The notes beneath the pieces are model-generated. The model ran no database searches, was not told the DNA's origin, and worked only from the letters and a program-made list of their open reading frames with translations. The translations under genes and the position numbers were made by a program. From Streptomyces angustmyceticus (GTDB lineage Bacteria; Actinomycetota; Actinomycetes; Streptomycetales; Streptomycetaceae), in assembly GCF_019933235.1 (NCBI RefSeq), contig NZ_CP082945.1, forward strand, positions 5,369,501 through 5,433,500: 64,000 nucleotides of DNA, read 5' to 3'. Every line of letters begins with the position of its first letter. The first letter of the stretch is position 1. This document shows positions 42,814 to 52,379 of this stretch, piece by piece.

Positions 42814-45435
42814 GTGACCGAGAACACTCAGCAGAGCAACCACAGCGCCCCCGAACTGCCGACTCAGTACACGCCGGCCGATGTAGAGGGGCCGCTGTAC
42901 GAGCGCTGGGTAGAGCGGGGTTACTTCGAGGCGGACGAGAAGAGCGACAAGCCGCCGTACACCGTCGTCATCCCGCCGCCGAACGTCACCGGCTCCCTGC
43001 ACCTGGGGCACGCCTTCGAGCACACGCTGATCGACGCGCTCACCCGCCGCAAGCGCATGCAGGGCCACGAGACGCTCTGGCAGCCGGGCATGGACCACGC
43101 CGGTATCGCGACCCAGAACGTCGTCGAGCGCGAGCTCGCCAAGGAGGGCCTCTCCCGGCACGACCTGGGCCGTGAGGCGTTCGTCGAGCGGGTCTGGCAG
43201 TGGAAGAACGAGTCCGGCGGCCAGATCTCGGGCCAGATGCGGCGCCTGGGCGACGGCGTCGCCTGGTCCCGTGAGCGCTTCACCATGGACGAGGGCCTGT
43301 CCAAGGCCGTCCAGACGATCTTCAAGCGCCTCTACGACGACGAGCTGATCTACCGCGCCGAGCGCATCATCAACTGGTGCCCGCGCTGTCTGACCGCCAT
43401 CTCGGACATCGAGGTCGAGTACCAGGACGACGACGGCGAGCTGGTCTCGATCCGGTACGGCGAGGGCGACACGTCGATCGTCGTCGCCACCACCCGCGCC
43501 GAGACGATGCTCGGCGACACCGCCGTCGCCGTCCACCCCGAGGACGAGCGCTACGCCCATCTCGTCGGTACCGAGATCGAGTTGCCGCTCACCGGCCGCC
43601 GTATCCCGGTCGTCGCCGACGAGCACGTCGACCCGGAGTTCGGCACCGGCGCGGTCAAGGTCACCCCGGCCCACGACCCCAACGACTTCGAGATCGGCCG
43701 CCGGCACGACCTGCCCAACCTCGCCGTCCTCGACGAGCGCGGCGTGATCACGGCCCACGGTCCCTTCCAGGGCCTGGACCGCTTCGAGGCCCGCTCCGCG
43801 ATCGTCGGCGCGCTGCGCGCCGAGGGCCGGATCGTCGCCGAGAAGCGCCCGTACACCCACTCCGTCGGGCACTGCTCGCGCTGCAAGACCACCATCGAGC
43901 CGCGGCTGTCGATGCAGTGGTGGGTCAAGGTCGGCCCGCTGGCGCAGGCCGCGGGCGACGCGGTCCGTGACGGCAGGGTCGCGATCCACCCCAAGGAGAT
44001 GGAGTCCCGCTACTTCGGCTGGGTCGACAACCTCCACGACTGGTGCATCTCGCGGCAGCTGTGGTGGGGCCACCGCATCCCGGTCTGGTACGGGCCGAAC
44101 GGCGAGGTCGTCTGCGTCGGACCGGACGACGAGGCGCCCACCGGCGAGGGCTGGACGCAGGACACCGACGTCCTCGACACCTGGTTCTCCTCCGGACTGT
44201 GGCCGTTCTCCACGCTCGGCTGGCCCGAGCAGACGCCCAGCGTCGGGAAGTTCTACCCGAACTCCGTCCTGGTCACCGGCTACGACATCCTCTTCTTCTG
44301 GGTCGCCCGGATGATGATGTTCGGGCTGTACGCGATGGACGGCACCCCGCCGTTCCACACCATCGCGCTGCACGGCATGGTCCGCGACCAGTTCGGCAAG
44401 AAGATGTCGAAGTCCTTCGGCAACGCGGTCAATCCGCTGGACTGGATGGACGCGTACGGCTCCGACGCCGTCCGCTTCACCCTGGCCCGCGGCGCCAACC
44501 CCGGCGTCGACGTCCCGATCGGCGAGGACTGGGTCCAGGGCTCCCGGAACTTCGCCAACAAGATCTGGAACGCCACCCGCTTCGCGCTGATGAACGGCGC
44601 GACGGTCGAGGGCGACCTCCCGCCCGCCGAGCAGCTGTCGGCGACCGACCGGTGGATCCTGTCCCGGCTGAACTCGGTCGTCGCCGAGGTCGACGCGTAC
44701 TACGACGACTACCAGTTCGCGAAGTTGTCGGACACCCTCTTCCACTTCGCCTGGGACGAGGTCTTCGACTGGTACGTCGAGCTGTCCAAGACGACGTTCA
44801 TGGCGGGCGGCCCGGCCGCCGAGGTCTCGCGCCGGGTGCTGGGCGAGGTCCTGGACGTCACGCTGCGGCTGCTGCACCCGATCGTGCCGTTCGTCACCGA
44901 GGCCCTGTGGACGACGCTGACCGGCGGTGAGTCGGTCGTGATCGCCGACTGGCCGAAGGACTCCGGCTTCCGGGACGCGGCCGCCGAGCGGGAGATCGAG
45001 ACCGTCCAGCAGGTCGTGACCGAGGTCCGCCGCTTCCGCTCCGACCAGGGTCTGCAGCCGGGCCAGAAGGTCCCCGCCCGGCTGGAGCTGTCCGGCACGG
45101 CGCTGGCGCCCCACGAGGCCGCGATGCGCTCGCTGCTGCGGCTGCAGCCGGCCGGTGAGGGCTTCAGCGCCACCGCGTCGCTGCCGGTCGCGGGTGTCAC
45201 GGTCGCGCTGGACCTGTCCGGTGCCATCGACGTCGAGGCCGAGCGCAAGCGGCTGACGAAGGACCTGGGCGCCGCCGAGAAGGAGAAGGCGCAGGCCACC
45301 GCCAAGCTCGGCAACGAGGCGTTCCTCGCCAAGGCGCCGGAGAAGGTCGTGGACAAGATCCGCGGCCGGCTGGAGGCCGCGGAGGCGGACATCGTCCGGA
45401 TCACCGCGCAGCTGGCGGCCCTGCCCACGGCGTAG
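42814..45435 (+). CDS. valS: Valyl-tRNA synthetase
   Basis: Class I aminoacyl-tRNA synthetase that charges tRNA-Val; 873 residues. HIGH-type motif in SLHLGHA (about 62-68), KMSKS at 530-534, editing (CP1) domain in between and the C-terminal coiled-coil (EAERKRLTKDLGAAEKEKAQ). No T-box leader is visible upstream. GTG at 42814 seems to be leaderless. Its last 35 bp overlap the convergent membrane transferase gene. Confidence 0.97.
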   Translation: MTENTQQSNHSAPELPTQYTPADVEGPLYERWVERGYFEADEKSDKPPYTVVIPPPNVTGSLHLGHAFEHTLIDALTRRKRMQGHETLWQPGMDHAGIATQNVVERELAKEGLSRHDLGREAFVERVWQWKNESGGQISGQMRRLGDGVAWSRERFTMDEGLSKAVQTIFKRLYDDELIYRAERIINWCPRCLTAISDIEVEYQDDDGELVSIRYGEGDTSIVVATTRAETMLGDTAVAVHPEDERYAHLVGTEIELPLTGRRIPVVADEHVDPEFGTGAVKVTPAHDPNDFEIGRRHDLPNLAVLDERGVITAHGPFQGLDRFEARSAIVGALRAEGRIVAEKRPYTHSVGHCSRCKTTIEPRLSMQWWVKVGPLAQAAGDAVRDGRVAIHPKEMESRYFGWVDNLHDWCISRQLWWGHRIPVWYGPNGEVVCVGPDDEAPTGEGWTQDTDVLDTWFSSGLWPFSTLGWPEQTPSVGKFYPNSVLVTGYDILFFWVARMMMFGLYAMDGTPPFHTIALHGMVRDQFGKKMSKSFGNAVNPLDWMDAYGSDAVRFTLARGANPGVDVPIGEDWVQGSRNFANKIWNATRFALMNGATVEGDLPPAEQLSATDRWILSRLNSVVAEVDAYYDDYQFAKLSDTLFHFAWDEVFDWYVELSKTTFMAGGPAAEVSRRVLGEVLDVTLRLLHPIVPFVTEALWTTLTGGESVVIADWPKDSGFRDAAAEREIETVQQVVTEVRRFRSDQGLQPGQKVPARLELSGTALAPHEAAMRSLLRLQPAGEGFSATASLPVAGVTVALDLSGAIDVEAERKRLTKDLGAAEKEKAQATAKLGNEAFLAKAPEKVVDKIRGRLEAAEADIVRITAQLAALPTA

Positions 45436-46618
45436 CCGCGGGCCCCGGGCCGTCCCCGGGAGCGCCCTGCGCAGGCCCCTCGTCCGTACGGGCGGGGGGC
45501 CTGCGCCGTCCCGGCCCCCGCCGGCCCCGCTCGCGCACCGGCCAGAGCAGCACATACGCCGTCGAGACGGCCACGAACGCCAGGCGGATCAGGCCGCGGG
45601 CGGCATCGTCGGGCACCGCGAAGACACTGCCGTAGAGGATCAGCAGGGCCAGCCAGCTCCACCAGGGGACCAGCCGGCGCTGGCCGATGACGTCCCACAG
45701 CAGGGTGCCGAGCAGCACGGACGCGGTGTAGTACGTGTAGACGCTGGGGTCGAGGACGATGCGGGCGTTGGCGCCGAGCAGCACGACCGCCGCCCAGCGG
45801 CCCCGCCGGACGGCGATCGCGCCCAGCGCCAGGCCGAGGGCCGCCTGGGCCGGGCGGTCCCAGGAAGGGGTCTCGGGGTCGCCGACGCCCAGCCAGCGCA
45901 GGGCGGACGCTGGATGGTTGGGGATGGCGAACTTCGCCGCGGCGAAGGACTGCGGGTCGCCGAGGAAGAACGGCAGCCAGGCGACCGCGACCAGCCCCGC
46001 GCACCACAGGGCGGCGCGCGGCCACTTCTCCCTCGGCAGTGCCAGCAGCAGCGGGACGAAGGCCAGCGCGGTGGGCTTGGAGTCCATCGCCAGGGCCAGG
46101 CAGGCGCCGGTGAGGGCGGCGTTGCCGCGGGTGAGGGCGCGGACCGCGAGGGCGGTGAAGAACAGCGCCAGGACGTCGTCGAGATGCCCGAAGCGGACCG
46201 CGACCTCGGTCCACATCGGGATGAAGGCCAGCCCGGCGATCAGTACGCGCTGCCGCAGCCGCTGGTGGTTGGTGCCGGTGCCCAGGAAGTGGAAGGCGGC
46301 GCTGCGGCCCGCCAGCACCACGATGACCAGGCCGAGCAGCGACATCAGGGCCGCGGCCAGGAACTGCCCGGTGGCCTCGGGGAAGGGGTTGAACAGGCCC
46401 GCGGCCAGGAAGCTGAGCGGGCCCATCTGGAGCTCGGGGTGGTGGGCGTAGAGGTTCAGCCCGCCGGAGCCGTCGCCCGCGCCGCCCTGGTAGATCAGTT
46501 CGCCGCCGGTACGCAGGTAGTGCCAGGAGAAGCCGCCGTGCGGCTCGACGACGACGAACCACAGCACCGTCCAGGCGGTGAGCAGTATCAGATGCGTCCG
46601 CTGACCGATTGCCGGCAC
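45401..46618 (-). CDS. GT87-like polytopic membrane glycosyltransferase
   Basis: A 405-residue multi-pass membrane protein (about ten helices) resembling the GT-C/GT87 polyprenol-phosphate-sugar transferases of actinobacteria, which mannosylate cell-envelope lipids. Seen: the loop FGHLDDVLALFFTAL with the acidic DD pair, and KPTALAFVPLLLALP. The substrate is unknown. GTG at 46618 has GAGGA upstream. The C-terminal tail is Arg/Pro-rich. It overlaps the 3' end of valS on the other strand by 35 bp. Confidence 0.82.
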   Translation of the reverse strand: MPAIGQRTHLILLTAWTVLWFVVVEPHGGFSWHYLRTGGELIYQGGAGDGSGGLNLYAHHPELQMGPLSFLAAGLFNPFPEATGQFLAAALMSLLGLVIVVLAGRSAAFHFLGTGTNHQRLRQRVLIAGLAFIPMWTEVAVRFGHLDDVLALFFTALAVRALTRGNAALTGACLALAMDSKPTALAFVPLLLALPREKWPRAALWCAGLVAVAWLPFFLGDPQSFAAAKFAIPNHPASALRWLGVGDPETPSWDRPAQAALGLALGAIAVRRGRWAAVVLLGANARIVLDPSVYTYYTASVLLGTLLWDVIGQRRLVPWWSWLALLILYGSVFAVPDDAARGLIRLAFVAVSTAYVLLWPVRERGRRGPGRRRPPARTDEGPAQGAPGDGPGPAATPWAGPPAAR

Positions 46619-46832
46619 CCGTCCTCAGCTCCTGCCGTCCCGCGTCCTGCCTCGTGGTGATCATCGGGGGAGACCACAGCCCGCCGTGGAAGAGGGCGAA
46701 AGGCGGCGGGAAGTTGTCCCGGGACGGTGGATCCGTCCGTTCTCATCGCTCTCTCATGTGGCCGGGGCACGGTGGACCGGAATGCCGGAGTTCCGGTGCC
46801 ACCGCACGCCCCCCACCGAGGAGCCGCGACCC

Positions 46833-48287
46833 ATGAACAAGCCCCTGCGCCGGGCCGCGATCTTCTGCCTGTCCCTGATCGTCGCGCTGATGGGCTGGGC
46901 CACCTGGATCCAGGGCGCGAAGGCCGGCGACTACAAGGAGGACCCGCACAATCCGCGGGTGACGATCGGCAAGTACGCGGCGCCGCTGGGCAACATCCTC
47001 GTCGGCGGGGAGCCCGTGACCGGCTCCGCCGCCACCGACTCCACGCTCAAGTACAAGCGGACCTACAAGGACGGCCCGCTCTACGCCCCGGTCACCGGCT
47101 TCACCTCGCAGATCTACGGCAGCAACCAGCTGGAGAGCCTCTACGGCGACCTCCTCGACGGCTCCGACAGCCGGCTGCAGAGCCCCGCCGACGCGCTGAC
47201 CCGCACCCGGGCCAAGGGCGGCGACGTGGCCACCACCATCGACCCCGCGGTCCAGAAGGCCGGCTACCGGGCGCTGGCCGGCAAGAAGGGCGCCGCCGTC
47301 GCCATGGACCCGGCCACGGGGCGCGTCCTGGGCATGGTCAGCACCCCGTCGTACGACCCGGGGAAGTTCTCGGGCTCCTCGGGGGCCGACCAGAGGGCCT
47401 GGAAGAAGATGTCCGGTGACGCGGAGCACCCCGAGGTCAACCGGGCGCTGCGGCAGCCGCTGCCGCCCGGCTCCACCTTCAAGCTGGTGGTCGCCGCGGC
47501 CGCGCTGGAGAACGGCCTGTACTCCTCGGTGGACGAGCCCACCGACAGCCCCGACCCGTACACCCTCCCGCACACCCGCACCAAGCTCACCAACGAGAAC
47601 CGCGCCGCGCCCTGCAAGAACGCGGACATCCGCACCGCGCTCCAGTACTCCTGCAACACCGTCTTCGCGAAGATGGCCGTCGACCTGGGCAAGGACAAGG
47701 TGAAGGCGCAGGCCGAGAAGTTCGGCTTCAACGACGACAAGGTGGACACCCCGGTGCGGGCCGGCAAGAGCGTCTATCCCTCGGACATGGACGAGGCCCA
47801 GACCGCGCTGTCCGGCATCGGCCAGTTCGACGACCAGGCGACGCCGCTGCAGATGGCGATGGTCTCCGCGGCCATCGCGAACGGCGGCGAGCTCAAGGCC
47901 CCGCAGCTGGTCGACAAGCTCACCGACGGCGGCGGCAACACCGTCCAGGACTTCGGGCCGCGGACGTACCGCGACGGCCGGACCATGTCGGCGCGCACGG
48001 CACAGCAGCTGCGGTCGGCCATGCAGACGGTCGTGGACAAGGGCACCGGGTCCGGCGCGAAGATCGGCGGACTGACCGTCGGCGGCAAGACGGGCACCGC
48101 CCAGCACGGCGTCGACAACAGCGGTACGCCCTACGCCTGGTTCGTCTCGTACGCCGAGGACGGTAAGGGGCACCAGGTGGCGGTGGCCGTGATGGTCGAG
48201 GACGGGCACGCCGCCCGCAACGAGGTCTCCGGCAACGGCCTGGCGGCCCCGACCGCGCGGGCCATGATGAAGGCGGCACTGGGGTAG
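46833..48287 (+). CDS. PbpA-type class B penicillin-binding protein
   Basis: A 484-residue membrane-anchored DD-transpeptidase. One N-terminal helix (about 8-24), a PbpA-type N-domain (PLGNILVGGEPVTGS and LYAPVTGFTSQIYG), then the transpeptidase with S214 of the SxxK box (PGSTFK), YSCN (about 272-275) and KTGTAQ. It is not the FtsI- or PBP2-type elongase. It cross-links peptidoglycan; a SEDS partner is not adjacent. ATG at 46833 has GAGGAG upstream. It precedes folC, where S. coelicolor is not known to have a PBP. Confidence 0.94.
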   Translation: MNKPLRRAAIFCLSLIVALMGWATWIQGAKAGDYKEDPHNPRVTIGKYAAPLGNILVGGEPVTGSAATDSTLKYKRTYKDGPLYAPVTGFTSQIYGSNQLESLYGDLLDGSDSRLQSPADALTRTRAKGGDVATTIDPAVQKAGYRALAGKKGAAVAMDPATGRVLGMVSTPSYDPGKFSGSSGADQRAWKKMSGDAEHPEVNRALRQPLPPGSTFKLVVAAAALENGLYSSVDEPTDSPDPYTLPHTRTKLTNENRAAPCKNADIRTALQYSCNTVFAKMAVDLGKDKVKAQAEKFGFNDDKVDTPVRAGKSVYPSDMDEAQTALSGIGQFDDQATPLQMAMVSAAIANGGELKAPQLVDKLTDGGGNTVQDFGPRTYRDGRTMSARTAQQLRSAMQTVVDKGTGSGAKIGGLTVGGKTGTAQHGVDNSGTPYAWFVSYAEDGKGHQVAVAVMVEDGHAARNEVSGNGLAAPTARAMMKAALG

Positions 48288-48404
48288 GGGGCGGCTCCGG
48301 CGTACGGCGGGCTCCGGCGGGCCGGTCGCCCGCCGGCCGGGCCCCCGGGCGCGGGCGGTGCCCCGGGAGGGGCGGCGCAGCGCACCGCTGTCACACGTGC
48401 CTCG

Positions 48405-48410
48405 TAGACT
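48405..48410 (+). promoter_or_regulatory. -10 element of a leaderless folC transcript
   Basis: TAGACT seven bases before the folC GTG, which has no ribosome site nearby; this is the spacing of a leaderless promoter. Confidence 0.45.
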
Positions 48411-48417
48411 GGTCGGC

Positions 48418-49932
48418 GTGAGCGAGCGCCCCCAGAACGACGACCCCGACCCGAACGAAGCCTTCGACGAACTGGTCGAGGCGGAGACCGACCGTGACCC
48501 GGATCTTGCGGTGATCGAGGCCGGCAGCCGGACCCTGCGCGCCCAGGCCGGGCCGCCGCAGGGGGACGGGATCCCCGCCCGGCCGGCCGATCCCGAGGTC
48601 GACCGTGCGCTGCGCGCCGTCGAGGACGAGCTGGCCGGCCGCTGGGGCGAGACCAAGCTCGACCCGTCGGTGCAGCGCATCGCGGCGCTGCTGGACATCC
48701 TCGGCGAACCCCAGCGCGCCTACCCCTCCATCCACATCACCGGCACCAACGGCAAGACCAGCACCGCCCGCATGATCGAGGCCCTGCTGTCCGCCTTCGA
48801 CCTGCGCACCGGCCGCTACACCAGCCCGCACGTCCAGTCGATCACCGAGCGGATCAGCCTGGACGCCGCCCCGATCTCCGCCGAGCGCTTCATCGAGACG
48901 TACCGGGACATCGCCCCGTACGTCGAGATGGTCGACGCCCAGCAGGAGTACCGCCTGTCGTTCTTCGAGGTGCTCACGGCCATGGCGTACGCCGCCTTCG
49001 CCGACAGCCCCGTGGACGTCGCGGTCGTCGAGGTCGGCATGGGCGGCACCTGGGACGCGACGAACGTCATCGACGGCGATGTCGCCGTGGTCACCCCGAT
49101 CTCGCTGGACCACACCGACCGGCTGGGGGAGACGCCCGAGGAGATCGCCGGCGAGAAGTCCGGGATCATCAAGAAGGACGCCACGGTCGTGCTGGCCCAG
49201 CAGCCGGTGGACGCGGCGTCGGTGATGCTCAAGCGCGCGGTCGAGGTGGACGCCACGGTCGCCCGTGAGGGCATGGAGTTCGGCGTGCTCAGCCGCGAGG
49301 TCGCGGTCGGCGGGCAGATGCTGACCCTGCGCGGGCTGGGCGGCGAGTACCCCGAGATCTTCCTGCCGCTCTACGGCGCCCACCAGGCGCACAACGCCGC
49401 GGTGGCGCTCGCCGCGGTCGAGGCGTTCTTCGGCGTCGGCTCGGACCACGCCCGCACCCTGGACATCGACACCGTCCGCTCCGCGTTCGCCGCCGTCAGC
49501 TCGCCCGGCCGGATGGAGGTCGTGCGGCGCAGCCCGACGGTCGTGCTGGACGCGGCGCACAACCCCGCGGGCGCGCGGGCGACGGCCGAGGCGGTCACCG
49601 AGGCGTTCGGCTTCAGCCGGCTGGTGGGCGTCGTCGGGGCCAGCGGGGACAAGGACGTGCGCGGCTTCCTGGAGGCGTTCGAGCCGATCTTCGCCGAGGT
49701 CGTGGTGACGCGTAATTCCAGCCATCGTGCGATGGACCCGGACGAGCTGGCGGCCGTCGCCGTCGAGGTCTTCGGCGCGGAGCGGGTCCAGGTCGAGCCG
49801 CGGCTGGACGACGCCCTGGAGGCGGCGATCACCCTCGCCGAGGAGGAGGGCGAGTTCTCCGGAGCGGGTGTCCTGGTGACCGGCTCGGTGATCACGGTCG
49901 GCGAGGCCCGGCTGCTGATGGGGAGGGGCTGA
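48418..49932 (+). CDS. folC: Bifunctional folylpolyglutamate synthase / dihydrofolate synthase
   Basis: Adds glutamate to folates in C1 metabolism; 504 residues, long for FolC because of an acidic N-terminal extension of about 60 residues. P-loop HITGTNGKTSTAR (about 108-120), SPHVQSITERI, EVGMGGTWDATN and AAHNPAG motifs are intact. GTG at 48418 appears leaderless. Its stop is 2 bp from the DUF4233 gene, so the two are translated together. Confidence 0.96.
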   Translation: MSERPQNDDPDPNEAFDELVEAETDRDPDLAVIEAGSRTLRAQAGPPQGDGIPARPADPEVDRALRAVEDELAGRWGETKLDPSVQRIAALLDILGEPQRAYPSIHITGTNGKTSTARMIEALLSAFDLRTGRYTSPHVQSITERISLDAAPISAERFIETYRDIAPYVEMVDAQQEYRLSFFEVLTAMAYAAFADSPVDVAVVEVGMGGTWDATNVIDGDVAVVTPISLDHTDRLGETPEEIAGEKSGIIKKDATVVLAQQPVDAASVMLKRAVEVDATVAREGMEFGVLSREVAVGGQMLTLRGLGGEYPEIFLPLYGAHQAHNAAVALAAVEAFFGVGSDHARTLDIDTVRSAFAAVSSPGRMEVVRRSPTVVLDAAHNPAGARATAEAVTEAFGFSRLVGVVGASGDKDVRGFLEAFEPIFAEVVVTRNSSHRAMDPDELAAVAVEVFGAERVQVEPRLDDALEAAITLAEEEGEFSGAGVLVTGSVITVGEARLLMGRG

Positions 49933-49934
49933 CC

Positions 49935-50288
49935 ATGCGCACGCTGTGTGCGAGCACCCTGATAGGCGAATTCTTCGTGATCGGCTTCGCGGGCCTGGTC
50001 GCGATGCAGATGACCGATCTGCCGGCGGCCACGGTCTGGACGGTCAGCGGCGTCGCGATGCTGCTGTGCCTCGCGCTGTGCGGGATGCTGACCCGTCCGG
50101 GTGGTGTCCAGCTCGGCTGGGCGTTGCAGATCGCCCTGATCGCCGGCGGTTTCGTGGTGCCGACGATGTTCTTCCTGGGCGTGGTCTTCGCGGCCCTGTG
50201 GTGGGCGTCGGTCCACTTCGGCCGCAAGATCGATGAGGCGAAGGCCCGTTGGGCCGCGCAGGCCGAGGCGTCGGGCGAGGCCGTCTAG
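49935..50288 (+). CDS. DUF4233 family membrane protein
   Basis: A 117-residue protein with four hydrophobic helices (about 5-24, 32-50, 60-76 and 79-95) and a polar C-terminal tail (RKIDEAKARWAAQAEA). It lies 2 bp after folC and before ndk, the position this family holds in most actinobacteria. Function is unknown. ATG at 49935. Confidence 0.88.
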   Translation: MRTLCASTLIGEFFVIGFAGLVAMQMTDLPAATVWTVSGVAMLLCLALCGMLTRPGGVQLGWALQIALIAGGFVVPTMFFLGVVFAALWWASVHFGRKIDEAKARWAAQAEASGEAV

Positions 50289-50414
50289 CGGCCGTCCGCG
50301 CGGCCCCCGGACGGCCGGTGTCCGCAGACCGGGGGCGGGGCCGCTGACGGCCCGGTCACCCATGTAGCCTCAGTTCACCCGCTGACCCGTTGTTCATATC
50401 CAGGGAGTTTCTCC

Positions 50415-50828
50415 GTGAGCCAGCGCACCCTCGTCCTTCTCAAGCCCGACGCCGTCACGCGCGGCCTGATCGGCGAGATCATCGGCCGTATCGAGCGGAA
50501 GGCCGGCTGGACGATCACCGCGCTGGAGCTGCGCAGCCTGGACCGTGCCCTTCTGGAGCAGCACTACGCCGAGCACGTCGGCAAGCCGTTCTACGAGCCG
50601 CTGGTCGCCTTCATGTCCTCCGGTCCGGTGGTCTCGATGGTCGTCGAGGGCGAGCGGGTGATCGAAGGCGTGCGGATGCTCGCCGGTCCGACTGACCCGA
50701 TTGCCGCACCGGGTGGGTCCATTCGTGGGGACTTCGGAACGATCACCCGGGAGAATCTGATCCATGCGTCGGATTCCGAAGAGTCCGCCGAGCGCGAGAT
50801 CAAGATTTTCTTTCCCGGCATTTCCTGA
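50415..50828 (+). CDS. ndk: Nucleoside diphosphate kinase
   Basis: Transfers phosphate from ATP to nucleoside diphosphates through a phospho-histidine; 137 residues. RTLVLLKPDAV start, catalytic H117 in NLIHASDS and the FFPG end are intact. GTG at 50415 has AGGGAG upstream. A terminator with TTT follows, so ndk is the end of the folC unit or a single transcript. Confidence 0.97.
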   Translation: MSQRTLVLLKPDAVTRGLIGEIIGRIERKAGWTITALELRSLDRALLEQHYAEHVGKPFYEPLVAFMSSGPVVSMVVEGERVIEGVRMLAGPTDPIAAPGGSIRGDFGTITRENLIHASDSEESAEREIKIFFPGIS

Positions 50829-50860
50829 CGAGTCATCAGCTGTACACCCCTCGTGACCAG

Positions 50861-50888
50861 GGGCGACCGAAAAAATCATCGGTCGCCC
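50861..50888 (+). terminator. Terminator after ndk
   Basis: 9-bp stem GGGCGACCG/CGGTCGCCC with an A-rich 10-nt loop (AAAAAATCAT), followed by TTTGGTG. It closely resembles a classical rho-independent terminator. Confidence 0.88.
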
Positions 50889-51122
50889 TTTGGTGTATAC
50901 GACACGATCGGGGGAACGCATCATCGCGACACGACGTCACCATTAAGGGGGGCGGGTGCGTGTACGGCTGACAATGGCGGAACAGCCTCCCGACGTGTTC
51001 GAGTGGGCGCACTACGAACTACGATGGAGACTTCCGCGCCGCACAGCGCATCACCTCCTGCCGACCTCCAGTAAGCATTCGCTCCAGTTGGGAAGGCCAG
51101 ACGTATCCTCATGGGGAACAAC

Positions 51123-52142
51123 ATGTCGTTCATCGGCCGTGACATGGCTGTCGACCTCGGGACCGCCAACACGCTGGTGTACGTCAGGGGCCGCGGCATC
51201 GTCCTCAACGAGCCGTCGGTCGTGGCCATCAACACCAACACCGGCGGCATTCTCGCGGTGGGTGCTGAGGCGAAGAAGATGATCGGGCGCACGCCCGGCA
51301 ACATCGTCGCCGTACGGCCCCTGAAAGACGGCGTGATCGCCGATTTCGAGATCACCGAGCGGATGCTCCGCTACTTCATCCTCAAGATCCACAAGCGGCG
51401 CTATCTGGCCCGCCCGCGGGTCGTGGTGTGTGTCCCCTCCGGCATCACCGGAGTGGAGCGCCGCGCGGTCATCGAGGCCTCCACCCAGGCCGGCGCGCGC
51501 CAGGTCCACATCATCGAGGAGCCGATGGCCGCGGCGATCGGCTCCGGCCTGCCGGTCCACGAGGCCACCGGCAACATGGTCGTGGACATCGGCGGCGGCA
51601 CGACCGAGGTCGCGGTCATCTCGCTCGGCGGCATCGTCACCGCGCAGTCCATCCGGGTGGCCGGCGACGAGCTCGACAACGCGATCATCCAGCACATCAA
51701 GAAGGAGTACAGCCTTCTGCTGGGCGAGCGCACCGCCGAGAGCATCAAGATCACCATCGGCTCGGCGTACGACCTCGAACAGGACGAGCACACCGAGATC
51801 CGCGGCCGTGACCTGGTCTCCGGCCTGCCGAAGACCGTCGTGATCTCGGCCGCCGAGGTCCGCAAGGCCATCGAGGAGCCGGTCAACTCCATCGTCGACG
51901 CGGTCAAGACGACGCTCGACAAGTGCCCGCCGGAGCTGTCCGGTGACGTCATGGACCGCGGCATCGTGCTCACCGGAGGCGGCGCCCTGCTCCGCGGCCT
52001 CGACGAGCGGCTGCGCCGCGAGACCGGTATGCCGATCCACATCGCCGAGGACCCGCTCGACTCCGTCGCGCTCGGTTCCGGCAAGTGCGTCGAGGAGTTC
52101 GAGGCGCTCCAGCAGGTCCTCGACTCCCAGCCGCGCAGGTAG
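51123..52142 (+). CDS. mreB: Rod-shape/actin-like protein MreB
   Basis: Actin homologue that organises wall synthesis; in Streptomyces it acts mainly in sporulation. 339 residues from the ATG at 51123, which follows GGGGA by 5 nt; an ATG at 51111 (343 residues) lacks a ribosome site. ATP-binding phosphate loops (MAVDLGTANTLVYV, VVDIGGGTTEVAV) and the LTGGGALLRGL motif are present. It opens the mreBCD-pbp2-rodA cluster, with about 290 bp of upstream control region after ndk. Confidence 0.96.
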   Translation: MSFIGRDMAVDLGTANTLVYVRGRGIVLNEPSVVAINTNTGGILAVGAEAKKMIGRTPGNIVAVRPLKDGVIADFEITERMLRYFILKIHKRRYLARPRVVVCVPSGITGVERRAVIEASTQAGARQVHIIEEPMAAAIGSGLPVHEATGNMVVDIGGGTTEVAVISLGGIVTAQSIRVAGDELDNAIIQHIKKEYSLLLGERTAESIKITIGSAYDLEQDEHTEIRGRDLVSGLPKTVVISAAEVRKAIEEPVNSIVDAVKTTLDKCPPELSGDVMDRGIVLTGGGALLRGLDERLRRETGMPIHIAEDPLDSVALGSGKCVEEFEALQQVLDSQPRR

Positions 52143-52240
52143 CACGGCCCGGGTCCCGGTCCGCGCCGCGGCCGTCGAACGGCGTCCGCGGCGCCCGGGA
52201 ACCCCGGCGCCGGCGGCCGGGTCCGCCCGGCCGCTGGTAT

Positions 52241-52312
52241 ACAGGCACAACACCCCGACAGACACGGTGCGCTGACGCTCCATCACCCGGGCACCGTCAC
52301 ACAGGCACAACA
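52241..52312 (+). repeat. Direct repeat ACAGGCACAACA, 60 bp apart, before mreC
   Basis: The 12-mer occurs exactly at 52241-52252 and 52301-52312 in the 237-bp mreB-mreC gap. It might be a protein-binding pair or chance; nothing else of note was seen in the gap. Confidence 0.35.
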
Positions 52313-52379
52313 ACTCCCGAACGAGACCGGCGGGGCCCGCAGCCGGCCGGTCCTACGAGGAAGGACACGGCCGCCGCAC

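Noticed and set aside
46743..48698. Long minus-strand frame opposite the PbpA-type gene
   Set aside because: Shadow frame; spans two real genes on the other strand.
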